Shown here in pieces: positions 16,834 through 25,366 of a stretch of 64,000 nucleotides of DNA. A program made the position numbers and the translations under genes. The notes beneath the pieces are model-generated. The model was not told the DNA's origin, did not search any database, and saw nothing but the letters and a program-made list of their open reading frames with translations. The first letter of the stretch is position 1; the number at the start of each line of letters is the position of its first letter. The DNA is taken from assembly GCA_938045475.1 (NCBI GenBank), contig CALIML010000017.1, positions 17,657 through 81,656 on the forward strand. The letters are read 5' to 3'. This DNA comes from an uncultured Sulfolobales archaeon (GTDB lineage Archaea; Thermoproteota; Thermoprotei_A; Sulfolobales; Desulfurococcaceae).

Positions 16834-18792
16834 TCACCGGGCGGTGAGATTTAGTGAATCTAAGTTTGTTGGAGTATATATCCTTGTGTCTAAGCCGTAG
16901 CCCGATTTAGGTTCTTTAACTGCCCTCTTTAACAACATGGACAATGTCATTACTGCCGCCGCTTCACCGTGATTGAGGATTACGTTCCTGGGCTTTGGAT
17001 TTATGGTCTTCACGAATCTTACAAGCTCCCCTTGGTCACTGTGTCCACTAAAGCCATCTATACTATGGATCTCCATATTGACTTTAGTTACTTCAAGCTT
17101 GTTTTCAGTGCTCAGCGTCTGCAGCTCCCTTAAGCCATCCTTAATCCTCCTCCCCAAAGTCCCCTCAGCTTGATAGCCAACGAATATCAGTGAGTTCCTA
17201 TGATCGTTGGCGAGGAGCTTTAAGTACTCTACTGCAGGCCCCCCAGTCAGCATGCCTGAAGTAGCTATTATTACTGATGGCCTGTCCTCAACTATGTCCG
17301 GCCTAGCTACAGGGCCTTCAATGATCTTGAAGTACTCTGCTGTAAATGGATTCTCCCCTCTGTAGATTCTCGCTCTCAAGCCCTTACTCAAGAACTCGGG
17401 GTAGTGGGTGTGCAAAGCTGTAACTTCATTAACTAAGCCTTCAATGTATACATTCATCGGGGGCAGGAGCTTTCTCTCCATAGCGTCATTCAATATAATC
17501 ATTATTTCCTGGCCTCTCCCAACAGCGAAGACGGGTATCAACACTACGCCGCTTCTCTCAGCAGTCCTCTTAACTACATCTATTAACATTGCTTCAGCCT
17601 CCTCCCTAGACTGTTGCTTTGAAGCTCCATAAGTCGACTCCATTATTAATGTCTCTACTCGCGGAAACACGTTTTCGCTCTTCTCAAGCAACCTAGTGCT
17701 AGTGTATTTAAAGTCCCCGGTGTAAACTACGTTATGTAGCCCCGTCCCTATGTGCAAGTGAACCATGGCTGATCCAAGTATGTGTCCAGCGTTGTAGAAT
17801 GTCACTTTTACATCGGGAGCTACATCAGTCACCTCTTCATAGTCCAACGGTATGGTGTGTAGGATAGTGGATACTAAGTCTTTATCAGTGTATGGAGGGT
17901 TCTTCCCCTCCCTCTTTGCTACATCTATAAAGTCCTTGAGCATTAATGCCATTAATTCCCTAGTGGGCTTAGTGACGTAAACAGGGCCTCTGTACCCGTA
18001 TTTAAATAAGAGGGGGACTAGTCCACAGTGATCTAAGTGGGCGTGAGTTACAATTACTGCATCTAAGTCCTCGAGCCTTAAGCCCTCTACGTAGGGAGAG
18101 GCGGATTCAATGTCTTGAGCGCCCATGTTTATTCCGAAATCTACGAGAACCTTGCTTTCCTTAGTTTCTATGAGAACAGCCGATCTGCCGACCTCCATGA
18201 ATCCCCCGAGGCCGGTTACTCTCACATAGTTAGTCTTGTACATAGTCATTCTATGTATCCTCTCACCAATGAGCCTCAGGAAGTCATACCTATACCTACT
18301 TTCATCCAGCAGCTGCCTGACTATAGTGCTTAAAGTCTTAGACTCTATTGGTGAAACTCTAATTACAATAGGTCTCCAGCCAGTCTCAGCCATTATTAAA
18401 TGCCTTAAGACCGCTCCACGTCCAATCACTACTCCAGGCTTCTCAGCCCATATCCATACTTCTCCAAGCTCTTCGTCAAAATACATTGAGTTTACATCTA
18501 CTTTAGCTTCAGGTGGAGCTAGTTCAGCGATCTTCCTTCTAGCTTCCTCAGGCTTCAGTCTAGCCAACGGGTCTACTCTCACTACAACTCTTTTCTTAAG
18601 CTTCTTAGCAACATTCTTTATTAAGTCTAGTTTATCGACTATGGCAGCTCTATTCTTAATGAATACCGATATCTCGGGCCCAATGAATTCAATCCTAGTT
18701 ATACCTACTTCAGGAGGTATTTCGCTTACAAGAGTCCTAAGTATAGCAGCCCTCGATCTATCTATCGACATTAGTTTTCTCGAATTCGCCAT
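16834..18792 (-). CDS. Transcription termination/RNA-processing factor aCPSF1 (KH + beta-CASP)
   Basis: Archaeal homologue of CPSF73, known in other archaea as a 3'-end ribonuclease that terminates transcription. Two N-terminal KH-type domains (about residues 1-150, with GVVIGRGAVLRHLI) precede the metallo-beta-lactamase domain (VTHAHLDHCGLVPLL, YTGDFKYTSTRLL) and beta-CASP region (SGMLTGGPAVEYLK, DGFSGHSDQGELV, LNHGEAAA). 652 residues, full length. It lies downstream of psmB on the same strand, about 200 bases away. Confidence 0.96.
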   Translation of the reverse strand: MANSRKLMSIDRSRAAILRTLVSEIPPEVGITRIEFIGPEISVFIKNRAAIVDKLDLIKNVAKKLKKRVVVRVDPLARLKPEEARRKIAELAPPEAKVDVNSMYFDEELGEVWIWAEKPGVVIGRGAVLRHLIMAETGWRPIVIRVSPIESKTLSTIVRQLLDESRYRYDFLRLIGERIHRMTMYKTNYVRVTGLGGFMEVGRSAVLIETKESKVLVDFGINMGAQDIESASPYVEGLRLEDLDAVIVTHAHLDHCGLVPLLFKYGYRGPVYVTKPTRELMALMLKDFIDVAKREGKNPPYTDKDLVSTILHTIPLDYEEVTDVAPDVKVTFYNAGHILGSAMVHLHIGTGLHNVVYTGDFKYTSTRLLEKSENVFPRVETLIMESTYGASKQQSREEAEAMLIDVVKRTAERSGVVLIPVFAVGRGQEIMIILNDAMERKLLPPMNVYIEGLVNEVTALHTHYPEFLSKGLRARIYRGENPFTAEYFKIIEGPVARPDIVEDRPSVIIATSGMLTGGPAVEYLKLLANDHRNSLIFVGYQAEGTLGRRIKDGLRELQTLSTENKLEVTKVNMEIHSIDGFSGHSDQGELVRFVKTINPKPRNVILNHGEAAAVMTLSMLLKRAVKEPKSGYGLDTRIYTPTNLDSLNLTAR

Positions 18793-18971
18793 AGCCTATC
18801 ACATCTATAACGGGCAATAAGGATCTCTTTCCTTAAACGATAGACTTAACGCTATTTCATAACATACGTAGGGGACTTATATACTTTCCGCTTAAACCCT
18901 TAATTTGACGCCCCCTAGCTCTCAGACTCTGCCGTAATTGATGGCTGCTCTAGATAAAATCTAGTAAGAGT

Positions 18972-18990
18972 GGGCCCAGGTACTGGACCC
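18972..18990 (-). terminator. Hairpin downstream of psmB
   Basis: Nine bases after the psmB stop, the transcript could form GGGTCCAG-TAC-CTGGGCCC: an 8-pair stem including one G-U pair, with a 3-base loop. The wobble pair works only on the minus-strand RNA, consistent with a role at the end of the psmB mRNA. No long T run follows, so it may stabilise the 3' end rather than terminate. Confidence 0.45.
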
Positions 18991-18999
18991 GTGATCAGG

Positions 19000-19632
19000 C
19001 TATTGATGCTTAGCTGTGTGCGCTTTGCTAATTAGAACTGTTTCCTTAGCTACTCCCTTAGAGCCTATGGTTACAACGTCTACTCCCGTCCCTGTCCACG
19101 CATCTCTCTCTACAGCTGACTTAACTGCATTTACGGCTAATTTCTTAGCTTCACCTAACTCCATGCTTCTATCGTAGTGTTGTTCAAGGACTCCTATAGC
19201 TATTGGAGATCCTGAGCCTGTTGCAACGTAGTCCTCTTCACTTAAAGTACCCAGCATATCTATGTAGTAGAGCCTTGGCGCGCTATCGTATCCCCCCAAC
19301 ACTACTTGGACTACGAATGGAATGTATCTGAGGTATATTGATAAAAGCAGTGAAATGTACGATGCAATGCTCCCAACCGATGGCTTCACACCAGTCGATA
19401 GCTCCATGTCTGATGAAACGTACTTAGCTACTTCAGTCAAGTACTGTGCATCAGCTACTAGGCCCGACATAGTCATTGCAGCGTAGTCCTTTATGAAAAC
19501 AACCTTGTCAACATATTTATGCGCTACATATACTCCAGCAGTAGCCCTCTTATCGGCTGCCAGTATAACGTGGTCGCGTAGCTTTATTCCAACAGTAGTT
19601 GTTTTCGACTCAACGCCTCTATATCTATGCAA
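19000..19632 (-). CDS. psmB: Proteasome beta subunit, catalytic type
   Basis: 20S proteasome beta subunit with N-terminal threonine nucleophile. A 10-residue propeptide (HRYRGVESK) precedes TTTVGIKLRDHV, so Thr11 becomes Thr1. The Glu17 and Lys33 positions are conserved (AADKRAT ... YVDKVV region). The residue before the cleavage site is Lys, where most archaeal beta subunits have Gly, which may affect self-processing. 210 residues. The partner beta gene at 23616 appears non-catalytic. Confidence 0.94.
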   Translation of the reverse strand: MHRYRGVESKTTTVGIKLRDHVILAADKRATAGVYVAHKYVDKVVFIKDYAAMTMSGLVADAQYLTEVAKYVSSDMELSTGVKPSVGSIASYISLLLSIYLRYIPFVVQVVLGGYDSAPRLYYIDMLGTLSEEDYVATGSGSPIAIGVLEQHYDRSMELGEAKKLAVNAVKSAVERDAWTGTGVDVVTIGSKGVAKETVLISKAHTAKHQ

Positions 19633-19702
19633 CGCATTACACCTCTGGATTCTTGATACATAGTTTTTAAGTTATATTTATTCATGGAGCGCTAGAGATT
19701 TA

Positions 19703-20809
19703 ATGGGAGGGCAAAAGACTTTGAATACAGCTGTAGAGTGGTTGAATGAATTGAGTCATAAGCACCACATTGAACTACCTAAGAAAGTAGTGGTTGGAGG
19801 CGGCATTATTGAGGAAATCCCAGGCTATTTAAATGAGATTGTTTTAAGGAGGAAGACTATTGCTGTAATAACTGGCCCCCACGTATTTGACCTAGTGAGT
19901 AGGAGGGTTGTTGAATTACTGAAGGACGATGGCTATGAAGTCCACTACTGGCTAGTTGAAAGTGCTTCAAAGGATGTAGCTGAAAGCATACTTACAGAAG
20001 TAAGTGAAGTAAGCCCCAAGGCAGTGATAGGTGTTGGTGGAGGAAAGTCAATTGATGTAGCTAAGTATGTTTCCTCAAAGCTTAATAGATACTTCATTAG
20101 TGTTCCAACTGCGGCAAGCCACGACGGGATAACAAGCCCCTTCGTGAGCTTAAAGGGCTTTGAAAAACCCACTAGCGTAAAAGCTGTAACGCCAACCATG
20201 ATAGTTGCTGACGTGAGCATTATAGCTAAGGCCCCCAAGAGGCTCAACGTAGCTGGAGTAGGAGATCTTGTAGGTAAGCTAGTTGCAACTAAGGACTGGC
20301 TGCTCGCACACAGGCTAAAGGGGGAATACTACGGTGAGTACGCTGCTCAACTAGCCCTTCTTTCAGCTAAACACGTCTTAAAGTACCATGAAGCTATAGC
20401 AAGCAGCAATACTGAGGGAGTGAGAGTCCTTGTAGAGGCTTTAATAAGCAGTGGAGTAGCTATGTGCATAGCTGGTTCTACTAGACCAGCCAGCGGCTCA
20501 GAACACTTGTTCAGCCATGCATTAGACGTAGTTGCATCTAAGCCAGCCCTCCATGGAGAGCAAGTGGGCGTTGGAACAATAATGATGTTATACCTATATG
20601 GCGACCCTAAGTGGAAGCTAGTCAAAAGAGTATTGAGGAAGCTCGGCGCTCCAATAAATGCAAGGGAGCTCGGAGTGCCGAGCGAAGCCGTAATTAAGGC
20701 GCTAACCATAGCTCATACGATAAGGCCTAGGTACACTATTCTTGGAGAAAACGGACTTACTTGGGAGGCCGCTGAAAGACTTGCTAGAGAAACAGGCGTT
20801 ATTGACTAG
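19703..20809 (+). CDS. egsA: sn-Glycerol-1-phosphate dehydrogenase
   Basis: NAD(P)H-dependent reduction of dihydroxyacetone phosphate to sn-glycerol-1-phosphate, the step that sets the stereochemistry of archaeal ether lipids. GVGGGKSIDVAKY binds the cofactor; FISVPTAASHDGITSPF, GSEHLFSHALD and LHGEQVGVG carry the metal-binding Asp and His residues. 368 residues. The ATG follows a TATA-like TTTTTAAGTTATATTTA; promoter region shared with psmB. Confidence 0.97.
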   Translation: MGGQKTLNTAVEWLNELSHKHHIELPKKVVVGGGIIEEIPGYLNEIVLRRKTIAVITGPHVFDLVSRRVVELLKDDGYEVHYWLVESASKDVAESILTEVSEVSPKAVIGVGGGKSIDVAKYVSSKLNRYFISVPTAASHDGITSPFVSLKGFEKPTSVKAVTPTMIVADVSIIAKAPKRLNVAGVGDLVGKLVATKDWLLAHRLKGEYYGEYAAQLALLSAKHVLKYHEAIASSNTEGVRVLVEALISSGVAMCIAGSTRPASGSEHLFSHALDVVASKPALHGEQVGVGTIMMLYLYGDPKWKLVKRVLRKLGAPINARELGVPSEAVIKALTIAHTIRPRYTILGENGLTWEAAERLARETGVID

Positions 20810-21509
20810 GCCTCTGTTCAGCTTTTTCGAAAACCTCTTGGAATATTACTTTCGCCACAGAGTCCTTGAATAGCTCAAATATGTTTGAGACTAAAGCAAC
20901 CTTTGAGTACTGTATGTCCTTCTTTGTCAATATGCTTGGGCTCAACTTTATTGTAGCGCTCCTTTCATCACTATTGTATGAAACCTCTATTTCCCTAAGC
21001 CCTACTCCAAGGTTTCTTGAAGCCAGTGCAGTTATCTTCTCATTTAAATCCTCTAATTTCTTCACTACTCTAAGCTTATACGCAAGTGTTTTTCCAGCAA
21101 GCGGATTATTGAAATCAACCACCACTCGCCCGCCGCTAATGCTTTTAACGATCCCTGTTGAGCCTCCATACTCAACTACGTCTCCAACGCTAACTTCATA
21201 ACCTCTCTTCCTGAACTCCCTTAAGCTAAGGATCTTGACTTTACCCGGATCCCTCTCTCCATAAGCTTTCTCGGGCGGAACTTCCACCTCTACTTCTGCA
21301 CCAGGCTCTAACTGTTTTAAGGCCTCTTCAACGCCTCTAACAATCCATCCACGTCCAACTACTATTAACATAGGTCCATAGGTCTTACTTGAATCATATA
21401 TTCCCTCCCTCCTTGCTACATCTTCAATAGTTGTATCAACTACGTTCCCCGTCTCCTTCACTTTAGCTACATAGTCTAGGAGTATGAAGTCACCGTCCTG
21501 TATGGGCAT
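20799..21509 (-). CDS. FKBP-type peptidyl-prolyl isomerase (SlyD-like)
   Basis: Folding helper that isomerises prolyl bonds. The FKBP domain is split by an insert-in-flap chaperone domain, as in SlyD: GDFILLDYVAKVKETGNVVDTT, EKAYGERDPGKV, VDFNNPLAGKTLAYKLRV. A further C-terminal domain of about 80 residues (EVSYNSDERSATIKLSPS) is typical of long archaeal members. 236 residues. It overlaps the 3' end of egsA by 11 bases, convergent. Confidence 0.93.
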   Translation of the reverse strand: MPIQDGDFILLDYVAKVKETGNVVDTTIEDVARREGIYDSSKTYGPMLIVVGRGWIVRGVEEALKQLEPGAEVEVEVPPEKAYGERDPGKVKILSLREFRKRGYEVSVGDVVEYGGSTGIVKSISGGRVVVDFNNPLAGKTLAYKLRVVKKLEDLNEKITALASRNLGVGLREIEVSYNSDERSATIKLSPSILTKKDIQYSKVALVSNIFELFKDSVAKVIFQEVFEKAEQRPSQ

Positions 21510-21634
21510 GGCTTATACCTAGGGAAGACTCACAACAGCTTTAGGTTAAATACTTTTACTAAGCTCAGCGCCGTTGATCGGCTTAACGAAGTTTATTACT
21601 TCTTATAGCCATAGCTACAGTAGGTCCAAGCTGG

Positions 21635-22669
21635 TTGTTTAAAGTGCCTATACCAGAGGATCTTAGAGCCCACATACCGCGTAAAGTGAGTGAATTAATT
21701 GAATTTATCGGTAGAAGGGTTAGAGAAATAGGCATGGGCAGCGTTAAGCATAGGAGCGATGTCGCTAGAGAGCGTTTAAGGAGCTTCAGGAAGCTGGGCG
21801 CAGTGCAAAACATCATCTTATCCGAGCTCTCCAAGTCTGAAAAAGCACTCGTAACTCTAATTAGCCTAGGGGACTTCTATGTTGAAGTATTTAAGTTAAT
21901 TAGCGATCTCGATCCAACTGAATTAGTTAAGCGCTATAAGTCGAGGAAACTCATCGCACACAGGATATTTCATGAATGCAGGAAAGACCTTAGCACATCT
22001 GAAAGCGTTAGTGAAGCCAAGGAAGTCTTCAGGAAGTGCTCTGGGAGAATGATCTCTCTATTGAAGAGAATGGCCTCTACTCACAACACTTTAGTAAATA
22101 CATTAATTGAGGTTTCAAAAATGCCTGCAGTAAGCACGGACGAACTTAAGGTAGTTATAGCTGGTTTACCCCAAGTAGGCAAATCCACTTTAGTAAACAA
22201 GGTCTCGACTGCTAAAAGCAAAGTAGGTGCACATCCATTCACTACAAAAGACATTGTAGTAGGCCACTCTGCTCTAAATGGCGTAAGAGCAGTTTTCATA
22301 GATGTCCCAGGAGTACTAGACAGGCCTATTATTGAGAGGAATGTTGTTGAGAGGAAAGCACTGATAGCTTTAAGGCACTTAGCTGACTTAATCATTTACA
22401 TACTCGACGTTTCACCCAACTCCTACTACACGCTTAGAGAGCAGTTAAACGTTCTTAGGGAAGTCGTAGAAGTAGGTGGTGAAAGAGTCGTTGTTGCAAT
22501 AAATAAAGTCGATGTAACTCCAAGGGATAAAATTGAGGAAGCAAAAGAATATCTGTTGAAGGAGTTAAATTTAGGGGAAGTAGTTGAGATATCGGCTCTA
22601 AGCGGCCTGGGATTAGAGAGGCTCATAAATGAAGTGAAGTCAAGGCTTCTAAAACACGGGTTTTCCTAA
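21635..22669 (+). CDS. NOG1-like GTPase
   Basis: OBG/NOG1-family GTPase; the eukaryotic relative acts in 60S ribosome assembly. An N-terminal helical NOG1 domain covers about residues 1-165, then G1 GLPQVGKST, switch/G2 PFTTKDI, G3 DVPGVLDRP, G4 NKVD and G5 SALSG. 344 residues, complete. Start TTG. The mobile-element relic at 22672 begins directly after its stop. Confidence 0.94.
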   Translation: MFKVPIPEDLRAHIPRKVSELIEFIGRRVREIGMGSVKHRSDVARERLRSFRKLGAVQNIILSELSKSEKALVTLISLGDFYVEVFKLISDLDPTELVKRYKSRKLIAHRIFHECRKDLSTSESVSEAKEVFRKCSGRMISLLKRMASTHNTLVNTLIEVSKMPAVSTDELKVVIAGLPQVGKSTLVNKVSTAKSKVGAHPFTTKDIVVGHSALNGVRAVFIDVPGVLDRPIIERNVVERKALIALRHLADLIIYILDVSPNSYYTLREQLNVLREVVEVGGERVVVAINKVDVTPRDKIEEAKEYLLKELNLGEVVEISALSGLGLERLINEVKSRLLKHGFS

Positions 22670-22671
22670 GG

Positions 22672-22897
22672 GCGGGGCTTTGAAACTGTTTCTCCCTAGC
22701 GCAAAGCCTATTACCTTAAAAGGAGCGTGCTAAACCCATGCCTGATATGTAGAGTAGAATTAAGCCCCAATGGACTTGGTTTAAAACATGGATGACCTCC
22801 TTCAACCGTTCACGAGCCCGTAAGGCCCATTGGGCGAAAGCCCCCAATGAAGCGAGGAGAAGGCCTAGCGTTGACTTTCGTAACGCTAGGCCAGAAC
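22672..22897 (+). mobile_element. tnpB-type IS relic (copy A) with terminal hairpin
   Basis: Begins GGGGCTTTGAAACTG, as copy B does. One frame gives the TnpB zinc-finger remnant PCLICRVELSPNG. Then come CGTTCACGAGCCCGTAAGG and GGGCGAAAGCCC with GAAGCGAGGAGAAGG, and an 11-pair perfect hairpin (GGCCTAGCGTT / AACGCTAGGCC, 22862-22892) near the right end. This order, zinc finger then conserved 3' structured region, is what a tnpB 3' end with its omega-RNA/right end looks like. No intact ORF. Confidence 0.75.
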
Positions 22898-23485
22898 GAG
22901 TGCAGATGCCTTAGAGTACACTCTATTCGCTATTTCCTCAAGCCTCTTAATAGTTGTTTGACTTACGTTAAACATTTCAGCGAGCTCCAGGAGATCCATG
23001 CATTTCCCCAAGGCCTTTAAATAAACTATGTACGCTAAGGCGTATTTAGCTCTTTCAGTTCTAGCTAGTGCTGCAGGTTCAACGTCTTCAATTATTTTAA
23101 GTACTTTATCGAGCACTACATGGATTCCTCCATTAATGACTTTGCCTAAGGCATTAGCGCTCTTTAATGACGTAATGGTCTTTATGAGCTTCCCCTGCTC
23201 ATACAGCTTAACATAGTCTACTCTAAGCCACGGCTTTCCCTTAGTGAGTCTCTTAGCACGCCTTTCCAATGCTAGGTAATTACGGTACTTCCTTGAGTAA
23301 CCTCTTCTTACCTTAAGTAATTTTATTCTACTGCATGCTTCCTCAACACTGGCCTCGCGATTTCTGTAATCGTATATTCTATCTATTACTTCACCCGTAT
23401 CAACACATATTACAAAGCCGCTGCTATAATCCCACACTTCCCCTCTGCAATTGATCAATGCATCCCCCAGGAGTTCTCTCTTCAA
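22886..23485 (-). CDS. Short TFB-like protein (divergent TFIIB paralogue)
   Basis: N-terminal residues INCRGEVWDYSSGFVICVDT followed by GEVIDRI have the spacing of a TFIIB zinc ribbon but only two cysteines. A basic middle region (RRGYSRKYRNYLALERR) is followed by a helical cyclin-like part ending in a helix-turn-helix (LAEMFNVSQTTIKRLEEIAN). At 199 residues it is too short for two cyclin repeats. It may act as an accessory TFB, but this is inference. Its stop codon and last residues lie in the right-end hairpin of IS relic A, so insertion probably rebuilt its C-terminus. Confidence 0.7.
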   Translation of the reverse strand: MKRELLGDALINCRGEVWDYSSGFVICVDTGEVIDRIYDYRNREASVEEACSRIKLLKVRRGYSRKYRNYLALERRAKRLTKGKPWLRVDYVKLYEQGKLIKTITSLKSANALGKVINGGIHVVLDKVLKIIEDVEPAALARTERAKYALAYIVYLKALGKCMDLLELAEMFNVSQTTIKRLEEIANRVYSKASALVLA

Positions 23486-23615
23486 TTAAGCCACATTAAC
23501 GAGTAAGCTTCACTGAATCTTAGGGAAAGAGTTGGCTGAAACTACTTTTAGATGCTATAGCAACAACTTTTATTACCCCATGTCCACCCTTAGTTAAGGG
23601 TGCTGCGGGGTCGGA

Positions 23616-24221
23616 GTGTTGAGTGAGGGAATTATTGGAGGAACTATCGTAGCCATTAGGGCAAGGGATGGAGTTACTATAGCTGGCGAAAAGAGGTTGT
23701 CCTACGGAGGCTTTATCATAAGTAAAGCTGCTAAAAAAGTCCACCCAATAACTAATACTATTGGAGTGGGGTTCGCCGGAATCTATGGAGACGTGGAGAG
23801 GCTGTTGAAAATGCTTAGGCTTGAAGCCCAATACTATGAAACTGAAGTAGGTAAGCCGATAAGCGTAAGATCCCTTGCAAAGTACTTATCAGTGCTCCTA
23901 TTCTCGTATAAAGTACTGCCGTTTTACGTTGAAACAGTAGTTGGCGGCATTGATGAAGGCGGGCCGAGGATATACTTATTGGATCCTATTGGAAGCCTTA
24001 TAGAAGATAAATATGTTGCTGCTGGAACAGGAGCTCCAATAGCTATGGGATTAATTGAGCCCGCGTATAGAGATGACATGAACGTCGGTGAGGCAAAAGA
24101 GCTTGCTGTAAAAGCAGTCATGGAGGCTATAGAGAGAGACGCCGTATCAGGCGATGGAGTCGACACACTCGTAATCACTAGTGGAGGATATAGCTTAGAG
24201 GAGAGGTTGCTTAAGAGGTAG
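23616..24221 (+). CDS. psmB: Proteasome beta subunit, apparently non-catalytic type
   Basis: Clear beta-subunit sequence (GVTIAGEKRLSYGGF, GFAGIYGDVERLL, AAGTGAPIAMGLIE, ERDAVSGDGVD). Aligning GGTIVAIRARDG with the catalytic TTTVGI places Gly9 at Thr1 and Thr10 at position 2; Glu17 and Lys33 equivalents remain. It resembles the unprocessed beta-1 subunits of Sulfolobales. It would be a structural partner of the catalytic subunit at 19000-19632. Start TTG at 23616; endonuclease V follows 4 bases after the stop. Confidence 0.9.
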   Translation: MLSEGIIGGTIVAIRARDGVTIAGEKRLSYGGFIISKAAKKVHPITNTIGVGFAGIYGDVERLLKMLRLEAQYYETEVGKPISVRSLAKYLSVLLFSYKVLPFYVETVVGGIDEGGPRIYLLDPIGSLIEDKYVAAGTGAPIAMGLIEPAYRDDMNVGEAKELAVKAVMEAIERDAVSGDGVDTLVITSGGYSLEERLLKR

Positions 24222-24225
24222 CCTA

Positions 24226-24864
24226 TTGATAGATGTTGAAAGAGCGAAGAGACTTCAAAAGCTGCTTGGAGAGAGGGCTTTAAGAGAGCTTGAAGAGTAT
24301 CCAGACATAGATCTAAGTGAATTGACGTATGTAAGTGGAGTAGACGCAAGCTATTCCGGGAATGAAGTAATTGGAGTAGCAGTACTCTTAGACGCGCTCT
24401 CACTTAAGTTAATTACATACTCTACTTCAAGGAAGAAGCCTCAAATACCCTACATACCTGGCCTACTAGCGTTTAGGGAGGCTCCGGCAATAATCTCAGC
24501 TTTAGCTAAGCTACCTGAGAAACCAGATCTAATAGTTGTCGACGGCCACGGCCTCTCGCACCCAAGGGCTTTTGGAATAGCTACTCACATAGGGCTTGTA
24601 CTTAAGAGGGCTTCAATAGGTGTGGCTAAAAAGCCTCTTTACGGAGAAGTTAAGCTTATTGATGGAAGGGAGCTCATAGTAGCTCATGGAAGGGCTGTCG
24701 GCGCCTTAATAAGGCATGGTGGAGCAAGACTCTACGTAAGCATAGGGTATGGAGTTAGCTTAAGGAGCTCTATTAAGCTCGTGGAATTCATGCTTAAACC
24801 TGGAGTTAAGCTGCCTATACCAACGCACGAAGCCGACAACATATCTAGGAAACTGAGTCTATAG
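24226..24864 (+). CDS. nfi: Endonuclease V
   Basis: Cleaves DNA near deaminated purines (inosine). Motifs: VSGVDASYSG (catalytic Asp), IPGLLAFREAPAI (Glu), LIVVDGHGLSHPRAFGIATH (Asp/His region), SIGVAKKPLYGE. 212 residues. The start TTG lies 4 bases after the proteasome gene stop, so the two genes form an operon, a pairing without obvious functional logic. Confidence 0.95.
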   Translation: MIDVERAKRLQKLLGERALRELEEYPDIDLSELTYVSGVDASYSGNEVIGVAVLLDALSLKLITYSTSRKKPQIPYIPGLLAFREAPAIISALAKLPEKPDLIVVDGHGLSHPRAFGIATHIGLVLKRASIGVAKKPLYGEVKLIDGRELIVAHGRAVGALIRHGGARLYVSIGYGVSLRSSIKLVEFMLKPGVKLPIPTHEADNISRKLSL

Positions 24865-24869
24865 CAGCT

Positions 24870-25328
24870 TTAGAGAGTTTCATTAATATCGATGTCTTCA
24901 ACCATCTTCATTTCCCTGAATAGAACTTCGTCGCTTATCTCGACTCTCCTCTCATAAGCTTTAGCGCATCTTCCATCGGGTAGAAGAGCGTTTAATTTAC
25001 ACGATGCATATCTGCACTCGTGGCCAGCGCACTCCGTTCCAGTGAGTCTACAGTATATGACTCTTTGCCTAATGCCTTTTTGAATCTTCTGCTGAAATAT
25101 CATAGCTCTCTGAGTGCATTGAAACAGCGGACATAGCGGCGTACACATACCGTTAATAGGCATAGGTTTAAACTCCTTTTTAGGGAAGCGCTTGTCGCCA
25201 TAGCCTCGATCTCTATCACGGAACTCGCGGGGTCTAGTTTCTCTAGAGGAATTCCTCCTAAATTTAGAAGGCGTGTTTCCCAAGTTGAGACACCGCCGAT
25301 TCTTTCCATGCAGTACTTGTAGCGACAT
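24870..25328 (-). CDS. Basic cysteine-cluster protein of unknown function
   Basis: 152 residues. N-terminal 55 residues are very rich in Arg, Lys and Asp (RETRPREFRDRDRGYGDKR) and likely disordered or nucleic-acid binding. A Cys cluster follows: CTPLCPLFQC, then YCRLTGTECAGHECRYASC and DGRCAK, at least nine cysteines, suggesting zinc or Fe-S binding. It looks conserved rather than random, but I cannot name the family. Start ATG or alternative near 25328. Confidence 0.6.
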   Translation of the reverse strand: MSLQVLHGKNRRCLNLGNTPSKFRRNSSRETRPREFRDRDRGYGDKRFPKKEFKPMPINGMCTPLCPLFQCTQRAMIFQQKIQKGIRQRVIYCRLTGTECAGHECRYASCKLNALLPDGRCAKAYERRVEISDEVLFREMKMVEDIDINETL

Positions 25329-25366
25329 ATATAATTATTTTGAAACAAATATAAATCTTTGATGAA

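Noticed and set aside
18880-18999. C/D box or tRNA-like RNA in the psmB-aCPSF1 spacer
   Set aside because: No C box (RTGATGA) and D box (CTGA) pair or cloverleaf could be found; only the 3' hairpin of psmB is supported.
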